Origin: an uncultured Rubritalea sp.
GTDB taxonomy: Bacteria > Verrucomicrobiota > Verrucomicrobiia > Verrucomicrobiales > Akkermansiaceae
NCBI GenBank assembly: GCA_937981665.1
Contig: CALJOJ010000021.1
Span: forward strand, 81,033-145,032
DNA: 64,000 bases
Reading direction: 5' to 3'
Shown here: positions 55,922 through 64,000 of the stretch, piece after piece
How positions within the stretch are numbered: the first letter of the stretch is position 1
Layout: the number at the start of each line of letters is the position of its first letter
Notes under the pieces: model-generated
Database searches by the model: none
Told to the model about the DNA's origin: nothing
Seen by the model: the letters and a program-made list of their open reading frames with translations, nothing else
Program-made: the position numbers and the translations under genes

Positions 55922-57253
55922 ATGAAACTAAAAAGATGCAGAACGAGTCGCAGTATCCAACCCTGGACAGCGTCGTTTTTGTCCAGTTTTCACACAATTA
56001 AACCATTAAACGTAAAGCAATGTTCGCCCAAACATCCGCGGTGGCTATGCGATGACGTCCGCCAAAAATTGAACCCAAAGATTCATGCCAAACCCATCGC
56101 CGCACTTTTCAGTGCGCTGCTACTCGTTTTTCACTCGTCCTATGGCGCTGACGAAGATCCTTTGACCCGAATCGCGGATGATGTTGTCAAGCAGACAGCA
56201 TTCGGCGAGCCTATCACGAGGAATGACCCCGCAATCACTCGCTACAATTTATGGATGTATCAGAACTTCATGCTTATGGAGGGAATGGATGCACTGGGTG
56301 AAGTGATGGGCAACGAAGCCTACAAGAGCTATACGAGCCGAAGCATCGACTTTTTTGCTGCCTATCAATCCAAGTTCGGTGATTCGATGACAGCGGGTCC
56401 CGCGGGAAAAGAAAAGTGGTACACCAAGCCTAAGGAAATGTGGCAAAGCGGGTTGATCGCGGCATTGGCAGAGCGTCAGCAGACTAGGCCGGACCCAGAG
56501 TTTGTCAGGGGGATGAAACTCTTCGATACTTTTCTCGAAAAGGTTCCGGCTTTTGCAGATGGTGTGCTCGTTCGGAAGAAGTCGAAGAGCCGCGGGCTGG
56601 GCTTACAGATTGATGATCTTTACATGATCGCTCCTTACTGGTGCCGGAAAGCGGAACTGCTGAATGAACCCAAGTGGCTGAATCGAGCTATCGACGAATC
56701 GTTACACTATTTTGATTATCTCTGGAACGAGGACGACAAGCTGATGCGCCCGCTTTGGCTAAAGCAGAGACAGGGACCTTATGGTCTGTATTGGGGCCGC
56801 GGTAATGGCTGGTATATCATGGCCGTTACCGACTTGCTTACCTTCATCCCTCAAGACCATCCCAAGCGCGAGGAAGTACTCGACGACTATCGCGCCTTTA
56901 TTGGGGGGATCATCGCTAGACAAGGTGAGAATGGTCTGTGGGATCAAATTTTGGACCAGCCTGACACTTATGACGAGACCTCCTGCTCGGGCATGTTCAC
57001 CTACTGTATCTTGAAGGGAGTCAATGAAGGATGGCTGAAAGCCGACCACTTCCGTGAAGCCGGCAAGAAGGGGTGGCATGGATTGTTAACCGTGGTGAAT
57101 GATGATTTTGAGCTCACAGGTGTCTGTCCACCTTCCGACATCAGTGAAGATCGCAACTATTATTTGCAGGGCAAAGCTCCAAGAATACACGATCAACATG
57201 GTATCGGTCCATTTCTACTTGCAGGAGCCGGCTATTTGAAGGTTAATAAGTAG
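55922..57253 (+). CDS. GH105-family unsaturated glucuronyl/rhamnogalacturonyl hydrolase, secreted
   Basis: Up to 443 residues. The catalytic part (about 78-443) has the alpha-barrel repeats of GH88/GH105: LQIDDLYMIAPYWCRKAELL with the catalytic-type Asp, GLYWGRGNGWYIMAVTDLL, and DETSCSGMFTYCILKGV. It removes the unsaturated uronic acid left by polysaccharide lyases. A signal peptide (IAALFSALLLVFHSSYGADE) sits at residues 57-76, so the 5' 49 codons look spurious. The TTG at 56069 is a plausible true start. Codon usage is GC-richer than in upstream genes. It is grouped with a sulfatase 82 bases downstream. Confidence 0.85.
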   Translation: MKLKRCRTSRSIQPWTASFLSSFHTIKPLNVKQCSPKHPRWLCDDVRQKLNPKIHAKPIAALFSALLLVFHSSYGADEDPLTRIADDVVKQTAFGEPITRNDPAITRYNLWMYQNFMLMEGMDALGEVMGNEAYKSYTSRSIDFFAAYQSKFGDSMTAGPAGKEKWYTKPKEMWQSGLIAALAERQQTRPDPEFVRGMKLFDTFLEKVPAFADGVLVRKKSKSRGLGLQIDDLYMIAPYWCRKAELLNEPKWLNRAIDESLHYFDYLWNEDDKLMRPLWLKQRQGPYGLYWGRGNGWYIMAVTDLLTFIPQDHPKREEVLDDYRAFIGGIIARQGENGLWDQILDQPDTYDETSCSGMFTYCILKGVNEGWLKADHFREAGKKGWHGLLTVVNDDFELTGVCPPSDISEDRNYYLQGKAPRIHDQHGIGPFLLAGAGYLKVNK

Positions 57254-57335
57254 GTGGACCCCCACTCTGACTCCGCTCCTTCGTCGCTCCGGCAGGGTGG
57301 GTCACCTTAGATGTTCGCTAAGAAACCAATAGCCC

Positions 57336-58790
57336 ATGAAAACACATTCCCAATTAACGAGATTAATTCGTCCAATAGTCATAATGATTAGCGTCCTAGC
57401 CTTGAGCACCGTCTGCTCCACTACAGCGGCAATCGAGACTGTAGACAAACCCAATTTCGTGATAATCTTCACAGACGACCAAGGTTACGGTGATCTTGGG
57501 TGCTTTGGCTCGACCAAGATTAAGACGCCACACATCGACCGCATGGCGAAGGAGGGGCGCAAGTTCACCAACTTCATGGTAGCTTCGCCGGTGTGCACGC
57601 CTTCTCGTGCGGCCTTGCTAACTGGTTGCTATCCGAAGCGTGTCGGTATGCACCAGCACGTTCTTTTTCCCAGCAGCACAAAGGGCCTCAATCCTGGCGA
57701 GCACACAGTCGCTGATCACCTGAAGGCGCAAGGCTACGCGACCGCTTGCTTTGGCAAGTGGCACCTCGGCCACCACCCAGAGACGCTTCCTCAGAAGAAC
57801 GGATTTGATACCTACTACGGTATTCCCTACTCGAACGACATGAACCATCCTGACAATCAGGGCAAACCGCTGGGCAACACGAAAGGTTTGGATCTCCTAT
57901 GGAGGGACCCAGAGTCGACCCTCACCAAGTGGAAGACACCATTGATGGAGAACGAGAAAATCGTCGAACTACCGAACGATCAACGCACGGTGACACGGCG
58001 CTACACCGACAAGGCGATCGACTTCATCGAGAAGAATAAGGAGAAACCGTTCTTCGTTTACCTGCCGCATTCGATGCCGCACATCCCGTTGTATGTCCCG
58101 GAGGACGCCTATGACCCCGATCCCATGAATGCTTATACCACTGTGATCGAGCATATCGACACTGAGGTCGGCCGGGTAATGGACGCGATCCGAAGGCTGA
58201 AGCTCGAGAATAAAACGTTTGTAATCTATACCTCAGACAATGGCCCATCGCTAAGATACAAGCACCACGGTGGCTCAGCAGGTCCACTGCGCGGAGGTAA
58301 GCAGACGACCTTTGAGGGAGGGCAGCGCGTTCCCTGCGTTATGTGGGGACCCGGTCGCATTCCCGCTGGCACTGAGTGTGAACAGCTAGTCAGCACCCTC
58401 GATATATTACCAACGATCGCGAGGTTGACCAACACGGAGTTGCCAATGAATCACAAAATCGATGGGCTGGATGCTTCTGCATTGCTCATGGGTGACTCGG
58501 CGAAAACACCGCGCAACGAATTCTTGTATTACTCGTCTAAAGGTAACATCGAAGGAATCCGCGTTGGTAAATGGAAATTGCTGGTGAAGAAACCAAGCCA
58601 CAACAAGAAGGCAAGCGAGGACTATTCTGCCATGACACAAATCATGCTATTCCAGCTGTCGCAGGATATTAGCGAAAAGCATAACATCGGCAGCGCAAAC
58701 CCTGACGTGGTGGCCGAACTCACCGCCCGGATGAAGGAACTCGACGCCGAGATCGAGAAGAATGCTCGCGCTCCATGGAGGAAACAATAG
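57336..58790 (+). CDS. Secreted sulfatase (family S1), GH105-linked
   Basis: 484 residues with a signal peptide (about 12-34). IIFTDDQGYGDLG binds the metal, CTPSR (Cys87) is the formylglycine motif in VCTPSRAALLTGCYPKR, and ACFGKWHLGHHP and YTSDNGPSLRYKHHGGSAGPLRGGKQTTFEGG complete the site. Base composition matches the preceding GH105 gene rather than the core genes, so the two were probably acquired together. It may remove sulfate from the polysaccharide that the glycosidase attacks. Confidence 0.93.
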   Translation: MKTHSQLTRLIRPIVIMISVLALSTVCSTTAAIETVDKPNFVIIFTDDQGYGDLGCFGSTKIKTPHIDRMAKEGRKFTNFMVASPVCTPSRAALLTGCYPKRVGMHQHVLFPSSTKGLNPGEHTVADHLKAQGYATACFGKWHLGHHPETLPQKNGFDTYYGIPYSNDMNHPDNQGKPLGNTKGLDLLWRDPESTLTKWKTPLMENEKIVELPNDQRTVTRRYTDKAIDFIEKNKEKPFFVYLPHSMPHIPLYVPEDAYDPDPMNAYTTVIEHIDTEVGRVMDAIRRLKLENKTFVIYTSDNGPSLRYKHHGGSAGPLRGGKQTTFEGGQRVPCVMWGPGRIPAGTECEQLVSTLDILPTIARLTNTELPMNHKIDGLDASALLMGDSAKTPRNEFLYYSSKGNIEGIRVGKWKLLVKKPSHNKKASEDYSAMTQIMLFQLSQDISEKHNIGSANPDVVAELTARMKELDAEIEKNARAPWRKQ

Positions 58791-58923
58791 GCGAACAAGT
58801 CAATGTAGGTAACGCCTAACGGCACATCTCACTTATATTAACCTGCTGGCTATTTAGGCAGAATTTTCAGATGCGTATTGGATCGGATCCGCTTTTAAAT
58901 AAGATTTCACTCTCTTTGGTTGG

Positions 58924-59178
58924 TCAGTCAAATTCATGAGGTAACTTTCCACTGTCAGTTGTCAGTTGCCAGTTGCCAGTTGCCAGTTGCCAGTTTCCTT
59001 TGTTGCGTTTTTCTGGGCGTTTGGATAGCTCAGTTTTTAAATCGCAATTTAAATATTCATCTGGATTCAAGTCTGGACAATAGCTGGGTAGATACCTCAA
59101 TTCTATTAAATCACTGTAACGCCTTAACCATCTTTTAATCACTTTGGAATGATGCACTCTAAGGTCATCTACAATCAC
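58924..59178 (-). pseudogene. IS630-family transposase remnant (C-terminal part)
   Basis: The minus-strand frame reads IVDDLRVHHSKVIKRWL, then IELRYLPSYCPDLNPDEYLNCDLK, the C-terminal DDE region of IS630 transposases (Asp of VDD/VDN and Glu of NPDEY). A stop codon lies just upstream of the fragment and the N-terminal two thirds are absent. The C-terminal end is overwritten by a heptamer repeat. It is dead as a transposase. Confidence 0.85.
58954..58995 (+). repeat. Heptanucleotide tandem repeat, six copies
   Basis: Six adjacent units of G(T/C)CAGTT: two GTCAGTT then four GCCAGTT, 42 bases without interruption. It lies in the end of the IS630 transposase remnant. Because seven is not a multiple of three it would shift the frame with every copy gained or lost. 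Confidence 0.9.
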
Positions 59179-59251
59179 TATGAGCTTTCGGCTCTACTTT
59201 CATTGGCGGTTTATTTTGAAAGAACTTGTGACCTAATTAAGTACTATAAAA

Positions 59252-60703
59252 ATGAAAATACATTTAAATTTATTATGTTTGCTGGGCATTGGCTCGGTGC
59301 TATCGTTATCTGCTGCAGAAAATCGTCCTAATGTGCTATTCATCATTGCGGATGACTTAGGTGCTCGTATTGGTCCTAATGGTGACCAGGTAGCTGTGAC
59401 TCCGAATTTAAATAAGCTGGCATCGAAGGGGGTGACTTTTGGAAATACATTTTGTCAGTTTCCGACTTGTGGGCCTAGCCGTATCTCCATGATGTCGGGG
59501 CTTTACCCGTACGAACATGGCTATTCTCGTGATCCAAGACGTGCCGCTATCGAGCCTGATTCTCAGCCGGTTATGCTACCGACGTTATTGCGTAAGAATG
59601 GCTATTTTACGGCGCGTGTGGGTAAAATATTTCACATGAGAGTGCCTAGCGGCATGGGCAGTAAAGGGCATGATGTTGCTGATGCTTGGGATGTCACCGT
59701 GAATAATACAGGTTATGAGGCATCTCCTGAAAACTGGAATAAAGCAACTCATGTGGGTAAGCAGCAGCGTTCTAGTGTACGTGTGGCCTATGATAATCCT
59801 GACATCGATGATAAAGAAATGGCAGATGGTCAGGGACTAATTGAAGCAGTAAAGCTTCTCAAAGCCAATAACCCTAAGGATACAGGGAAGCCGTTTTTCT
59901 TGGCCTTCGGAATATACAGTCCGCATCCTCCGATGATCGTACCCAAAAAACATTGGGACGCTATTGATATATCAAAATATTCAATACCCGTTGTCCCTAA
60001 AAATGATCGAGATGATATTCCTGAAGTTAACTGGCATGTGAGGGGGGCTGGTTTTGACTTTATTTCTGAGAAGCATGCGGTGAATTATAGTCACGCTTAT
60101 TATGCTGCGATTCATTTTATCGATGACCTTGCAGGGCAACTTATCCAAGAATTAGAAAACCAAGGACTGGCTGACAACACGATTATCGTCTTTACTGGAG
60201 ACCAAGGGTTTCATCTAGGGGAACACGGACATTGGCATAAGTCATCGATGTTCGAGCAAGCTGCTAGAGTCCCTCTGATAGTGGTCGATCCTAGGCAGAA
60301 AGAAAAAGGAAAAGTAGCGACCAATCTTAGCGGACTGATCGACCTTTATCCAACACTGTGCGAACTCACTGGCATTACGCCTTCGCACAAGTTATCAGGC
60401 ATTAGTCTAGCCCCTCAGCTTAATGATGTGACAATAGCTGGTAAAGACTATGAAATCACAGTCGGTTCTGCTAAGGAGAATAAGGTTAAATCAAATGGAT
60501 ATGGATTACGGACTGAGCGGTTCCGTTACACCGAATGGAAGCAAACCGCTGGAGCCGCAACAGATTACTCCATGCTCTATGACTTAGAGAAAGATCCCCA
60601 GGAGATAACCAACCTTATTAATGATCCAGAGTATGCCAAGATCAAAAAAGACTTAAGTAAAAAGCTGAATGAAGCTCTTGCTAAAGGTATTGAGATCAAA
60701 TGA
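59252..60703 (+). CDS. Secreted sulfatase (iduronate-2-sulfatase-like)
   Basis: 483 residues with a signal peptide (MKIHLNLLCLLGIGSVLSLSAAE). FIIADDLGARIGPNG, CGPSR (Cys73) in TCGPSRISMMSGLYPYEHG, ARVGKIFH and GDQGFHLGEHGHWHKSSMFEQAARVPL are typical of iduronate-2-sulfatase-like members. Its codon use differs from the preceding sulfatase. The stop codon TGA overlaps the ATG of a transposase remnant, so an IS insertion next to or into the 3' end is likely. The C-terminus nonetheless looks complete. Confidence 0.92.
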   Translation: MKIHLNLLCLLGIGSVLSLSAAENRPNVLFIIADDLGARIGPNGDQVAVTPNLNKLASKGVTFGNTFCQFPTCGPSRISMMSGLYPYEHGYSRDPRRAAIEPDSQPVMLPTLLRKNGYFTARVGKIFHMRVPSGMGSKGHDVADAWDVTVNNTGYEASPENWNKATHVGKQQRSSVRVAYDNPDIDDKEMADGQGLIEAVKLLKANNPKDTGKPFFLAFGIYSPHPPMIVPKKHWDAIDISKYSIPVVPKNDRDDIPEVNWHVRGAGFDFISEKHAVNYSHAYYAAIHFIDDLAGQLIQELENQGLADNTIIVFTGDQGFHLGEHGHWHKSSMFEQAARVPLIVVDPRQKEKGKVATNLSGLIDLYPTLCELTGITPSHKLSGISLAPQLNDVTIAGKDYEITVGSAKENKVKSNGYGLRTERFRYTEWKQTAGAATDYSMLYDLEKDPQEITNLINDPEYAKIKKDLSKKLNEALAKGIEIK

Positions 60704-61101
60704 ATAATCTACAGAGGGCTTATAAAACTAATAAATCGGGCTGGGGGGTATCGGGCTGGGATGCTTACAATGAAAGTAGAGATCTAAAAGAGCAGATTGA
60801 GAACTATCGAAGGCGCTTTGGCTATTATCCTGCAAGTGTCCATGCTGACACGATTTATCGAACTAGATCTAACAGAGATTATTGTAAAGAACGAGATAGG
60901 ATACCAGTAGAAGGGAAATTTGGAAATGTGAAACGCAAAGGTAGCTTAGGACGCATCATGGCAAAGCTTTCCTATACCGCAGAAAGTGTGATTCACGTAG
61001 GGAGAATCGTGCTGAATCTAGACAAATACCTCAGGGATGTGCTTTGTTGCCTTATTCATAGATACCTAAATTACCAGCTCGAATTAACTCTTTCCCCATA
61101 A
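60700..61101 (+). pseudogene. IS5-superfamily (IS1182-like) transposase remnant with internal deletion
   Basis: 133 residues. It begins in the middle of a DDE transposase (WDAYNESRDLKEQIENYRRRFGYYP, VHADTIYRTRSNRDYCKER) and jumps directly to the C-terminal EGKFGNVKRKGSLGRIMAKL. In intact relatives about 40 residues, including SGPPLGRP, lie between those parts. The N-terminal half is absent. It overlaps the sulfatase stop by four bases (ATGA). Confidence 0.85.
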
Positions 61102-61102
61102 A
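61068..61102 (+). repeat. 35-bp near-repeat, copy 1
   Basis: The segment beginning AAATTACCAGCTCG and ending TTTCCCCATAAA recurs at 62132-62166 in the same orientation with three mismatches. Copy 1 covers the very 3' end of the IS5-type transposase remnant, so the repeat is probably the right end of that element. Confidence 0.8.
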
Positions 61103-61224
61103 AGTCTCTTTTGAAACAAGATTTTTTTTCATCGAAACCCCTTCTTACAAAGACCATTCTTAATTTAGTGCCATTCGGAGCAGATAATTTATGAATCACT
61201 GATCGTGAACGAAAATTGTGGGGA

Positions 61225-62034
61225 CTATCCGCGCCTCCGCAACCCAAACAACATCCCTAAGGAAACACAGAGGAACCCCACACTCCCTGGCTCTGGCACA
61301 GTAACATTTACTGGGTTCGTTAGTGTGAAATCTGGGGTGATATCGAGATCGATGTGGCGGAAGCCAGCAGTAGGCCCCAACTGCCCAACAATAAATTCGA
61401 AGCTATTGGTCGAATCAATTTGAAATGCGGCTGTCGAAGGCGACTGTCCCGCTCCATCATTTGAGGTATTGTTACCCCACTCTGTGAAGTCGGTGGGGTC
61501 ATCTCCCAAGCCATCTCCTGATAAGTGCGCAACGGAGTATCCGCTTACCAAAGAATCATCGATGGTGAGAGTGGTCACATCGTTCAGAAACGCGGACGTA
61601 AAATCGGTGGTCTTCAACCCCGCGAAATCAGATCCATTTCTCCCCGTATCACTATCAATATCATCAAAAAGAACGGTGAGGTCTGTAAGGGGGCTGGAAA
61701 CTAGGGTATTGAGGTTATCTTGAACAAAGTCAACTCTGATCGTTGTGTGACCAATCTCATTGTTTAGCCGCCACCGGACATCATCGCCAGAGATGCTTTC
61801 CACCCCATTAAATCCTAAATCACTTAGGGTCGAGCTTGTGATTGTCATTAATGCATCAACAGTTGACCCATTTGGGAGAACGGTAATATCTTCAAATCGG
61901 TAAACATCGCCTACGTCAGTTCCGGCGACATCGTCCACAAGTGCGAAGGAATTAAAGTTAATCTCTGTAGCATTTGCAGAGTTTGCGATCAGTATTGTGG
62001 CTAAGAACAATTTCTTTTTGCTCAGGGTCATCAC
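61225..62034 (-). CDS. PEP-CTERM sorting domain protein
   Basis: 269 residues. An N-terminal signal peptide (KKLFLATILIANSANATE) is followed by a beta-rich region with many Asp, Thr and Ser, and by the C-terminal sorting tag: VPEPGSVGF, hydrophobic helix, then RRRG. The tag is recognised by exosortase, which links surface proteins to exopolysaccharide production. The exosortase is not encoded here. The gene lies between two copies of an IS-end repeat. Confidence 0.88.
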   Translation of the reverse strand: MMTLSKKKLFLATILIANSANATEINFNSFALVDDVAGTDVGDVYRFEDITVLPNGSTVDALMTITSSTLSDLGFNGVESISGDDVRWRLNNEIGHTTIRVDFVQDNLNTLVSSPLTDLTVLFDDIDSDTGRNGSDFAGLKTTDFTSAFLNDVTTLTIDDSLVSGYSVAHLSGDGLGDDPTDFTEWGNNTSNDGAGQSPSTAAFQIDSTNSFEFIVGQLGPTAGFRHIDLDITPDFTLTNPVNVTVPEPGSVGFLCVSLGMLFGLRRRG

Positions 62035-62131
62035 GTCGTTTATGCTATATTTTTTTTACTCATAATGTTAGTGTGTCAATTGTTGTTGAATGCCTTCTTT
62101 TGTTTATTGAGAGAGGCTAGTCTCAAAGGTT

Positions 62132-62166
62132 AAATTACCAGCTCGCATCAACTGTTTCCCCATAAA
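62132..62166 (+). repeat. 35-bp near-repeat, copy 2
   Basis: Second copy of the segment at 61068-61102, with three substitutions, upstream of the PEP-CTERM gene. No transposase coding precedes it, so only the element end remains. Confidence 0.8.
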
Positions 62167-62210
62167 GTTTTATCTGTTCAATCTAACCTATTCAGGGGTG
62201 AAACACAGTT

Positions 62211-62417
62211 GTGAAGACAGCAATAAAACACTATGACTTAATTTTTAGAGACAATAAAGATTTTATTTTTAAGGGTCCAATTTTTCGCACCGAAGAAGCT
62301 CTAATCAACAAGTGCATCCTGCTATTTAGAGCTGGTCCGAAGGAGCCAATAATCGTGCTTTATCCACAGAAACAACCTACAAGCCTCAAACTCAGACCAA
62401 AGCTCTTTTCTTCATAG
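62211..62417 (+). CDS. Small hypothetical protein
   Basis: 68 residues from a GTG start, with no recognised domain (AIKHYDLIFRDNKDFIFKGP). It could be real or a chance open frame. The adjoining 62418-62657 holds no gene I can support, only short palindromes such as TAGCACCGTGCTA. Confidence 0.3.
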   Translation: MKTAIKHYDLIFRDNKDFIFKGPIFRTEEALINKCILLFRAGPKEPIIVLYPQKQPTSLKLRPKLFSS

Positions 62418-62657
62418 TTTGTCTGTCCTTTTTTGTTTCGCTTTTTTGTTTCGAGCTCCAGTGCTTACACTAGGTATCTATCAGGTCGGTCTTTTAGACC
62501 TCCTATTGTTGTTGGGGAAGTTTACCCAGTCCTCCGCTTGGCTCCAAGCTGGGCTAGGGAGTTTTCAGAAGTTCCCATCAGTCATAAAAAACCTTAGCAC
62601 CGTGCTATGCTCGGGTAAGCTTGACCTCGACCCCACATCCAGCATACTGCCAGCCAT

Positions 62658-63386
62658 ATGCCTGAGCACAGACTAGACAAACAACTCAAACGTCCACCCA
62701 AGAAATACGCACCCAAGGGGATGAATATCCTCTTCGAGGACAAAGACATCATCATGGTCGACAAGGTCGAGGGGCTGCTCACCATGGGTAATGAACGCGA
62801 GAGTGACCGTACAGCCTATGCTAACCTCACCGACTACGTGAGTAAGGGAAACCATAAATCCCCACACCGCATCTTCATCGTCCACCGTCTAGACCGCGAG
62901 ACCTCAGGTGTCCTCGTCTTCGCTAAGTCAGAAGAAGTCAAAACTTATCTCCAGTCAGAGTGGTCCACATTTAATAAAACCTACTACGCAGTCGTCCACG
63001 GCCACCTACCTAAGCAAGAAGGCATCATCAGCTCCTACTTAGTAGAGCAAGGTATATTTAAAATGTACTCCGCCAGTAATCCAGAGCAGAAGAAACAAGG
63101 CAAACTCTCCAAGACAGAATACAAAGTCATCAAGCAGAATGACACGCACAGCCTCGTAGAGCTCAACATCCTCACAGGCAGAAAACACCAAATCCGCGTC
63201 CACCTCGCAGACAAAGGCTGCCCAGTCGTAGGTGACAAGAAATACGGTAACGACGGCAAAGGTGAAAAAGGAGAAAAACGTCTCGCCCTCCACGCAGCCA
63301 AGCTCAACATCAAGCACCCATTCACCAAGTTCGACCTCAGCATCGAAACCCCAATCCCAAAGGCCTTCCTAAAGATGGTGCAGTAA
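62658..63386 (+). CDS. RluA-family 23S rRNA/tRNA pseudouridine synthase
   Basis: 242 residues. The catalytic motif HRLDRETSGVLVFAKS contains the Asp nucleophile. MNILFEDKDIIMVDKVEGLLT, FNKTYYAVVHG, ALVELNILTGRKHQIRVHLA-like segments and KKYGNDGKGEKGEKRLALHA complete the RluA fold. There is no S4 domain, and the N-terminus is a basic stretch of about 20 residues. The specific uridine target cannot be told from the sequence. Confidence 0.92.
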   Translation: MPEHRLDKQLKRPPKKYAPKGMNILFEDKDIIMVDKVEGLLTMGNERESDRTAYANLTDYVSKGNHKSPHRIFIVHRLDRETSGVLVFAKSEEVKTYLQSEWSTFNKTYYAVVHGHLPKQEGIISSYLVEQGIFKMYSASNPEQKKQGKLSKTEYKVIKQNDTHSLVELNILTGRKHQIRVHLADKGCPVVGDKKYGNDGKGEKGEKRLALHAAKLNIKHPFTKFDLSIETPIPKAFLKMVQ

Positions 63387-63736
63387 ATACCCTACAAAAC
63401 CCACTCAACCAAGACATCTCCATCATCACACAAGTCATAATCTATCCGTCAAAGCTCTAGTAAGAAATTAAACTCTACCCCTCCCTCTTTTACGATCTGC
63501 CACCATAAATAAACGGTAGATACTATATAGTCCACATACATCGTCAGTAATTAGAGCTTTATCTCTTTTTTAATCTCCACATTTCGACAATCTAGTCACC
63601 ATACTTATTTAATGGTGTTAAATCGCACTTAGAATACATGCAACTAGAATTAAATGAATCGATTACACCATTACCACAGATCTTGATTTTGGTTTTTCAT
63701 GAGCTTCTAACCCCCATATTTCATCTTAAAAAATAC
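63387..63736. other. Intergenic region, nothing recognised
   Basis: About 350 AT-rich bases between the pseudouridine synthase and the IS1380-type element. I see no coding frame, RNA or clear repeat. It probably contains the left end of the element. Confidence 0.5.
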
Positions 63737-63798
63737 GCTCGTTAGTTGGAACCTTTATTGCTAAAGGATTTTCGCAAAAAAACTAACCACTAACGAGC
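63737..63798. repeat. Inverted repeat before the IS1380 transposase start
   Basis: GCTCGTTAGTTGG (63737-63749) and CCACTAACGAGC (63787-63798) match over 12 positions with one extra T. The second arm ends at the base before the ATG. The dyad would place the start codon next to a stem and could limit transposase translation or bind the transposase. Confidence 0.7.
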
Positions 63799-64000
63799 AT
63801 GATAGATTGTAACCAAATTATTTTCCCTTTTGCAAGTAGCCAAAAACGAAAAGTAGAGGCTTCATTTTCGGGTGGATCCGTCAGTTCAGACGGTGGACTT
63901 CTGTTTTTACAAGAAGTCGAACGGAGTCTCAAAATTAGCCAAAGACTTGCTAAGATTTTACCAGATCAGCGTGACCCTGATAAAATTACCCACCAGCAGA
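63799..64000 (+). mobile_element. IS1380-family transposase, N-terminal part (runs off the window)
   Basis: From ATG 63799 the frame is open to the right edge, at least 67 residues. The segment ASFSGGSVSSDGGLLFLQEVERSL, then RLAKILPDQRDPDKITHQQ, is the characteristic start of IS1380 transposases (F-x-x-G-x-x-x-S-x-x-G-G-x-x-L-L and D-x-R-x-P-x-x-I-x-H). The catalytic domain and right end lie outside. No disruption is visible in the part seen. Confidence 0.88.

Noticed and set aside
58954..58995. CRISPR-like repeat array
   Set aside because: Seven-base units with no spacers; a simple tandem repeat.
62419..62676. 85-residue plus-strand frame before the pseudouridine synthase gene
   Set aside because: It overlaps the start of the next gene and reads as low-information hydrophobic sequence; no evidence of coding.

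Overview
The window is about 64 kb of a bacterial chromosome of moderate GC content. It most resembles a marine member of Verrucomicrobiota; this is inferred from gene content, not from a marker phylogeny. The evidence is several secreted sulfatases, a PEP-CTERM protein, an SHD1-domain protein, a membrane-anchored Ser/Thr kinase, and start codons that almost never carry a Shine-Dalgarno sequence. I saw no rRNA, tRNA or CRISPR array. One structural RNA gene is clear: a small SRP (4.5S) RNA on the minus strand near 49.5 kb.

Layout. 0-8 kb is housekeeping and envelope: the tail of an antitoxin-like gene, a VanZ-like protein, an OmpA-like coiled-coil protein, tsaD, two tandem class A penicillin-binding proteins (the second with a broken transpeptidase site) and a biotin ligase. 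8.07-18.8 kb is one nitrogen-scavenging operon behind a sigma-54 promoter: an ABC importer (binding protein, permease, ATPase), a NikR-like regulator, two DUF1989 proteins (carboxyguanidine deiminase type), a biotin-dependent urea/guanidine carboxylase and allophanate hydrolase. Together these would import guanidine or urea, carboxylate it with ATP and release ammonia, and the biotin ligase just upstream could load the carboxylase.

19.0-23.6 kb holds two unusual fusion genes: a YHYH domain joined to a sulfatase, and an MbnP-like copper protein joined to an MbnH/MauG-type dihaem enzyme. 23.6-30 kb is on the minus strand: a UvrD-type helicase, two secreted proteins (one a zinc metalloprotease) and a BlaI/M56 regulatory pair. 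30-55.5 kb is mostly core genes: a CPA2 antiporter, msrB, trpA, a putative Na+/H+ antiporter, riboflavin synthase, CYTH, aroC, a SurA/PpiD-like chaperone, metG, a sulfatase, a Ser/Thr kinase, SRP RNA, parA, an RlmB-like methyltransferase, a Maf-diacylglycerol kinase fusion and NDH-2. Two adjacent small minus-strand genes at 50.5-51.8 kb each carry one in-frame stop.

55.9-64 kb is an accessory region: a GH105 glycosidase, two sulfatases and a PEP-CTERM protein among relics of IS630- and IS5-type elements. It ends in the start of an IS1380-type transposase. Its glycosidase-sulfatase content suggests use of a sulfated uronic-acid polysaccharide such as those of algae. A 23-bp sequence occurs twice in inverted orientation, 30 kb apart.
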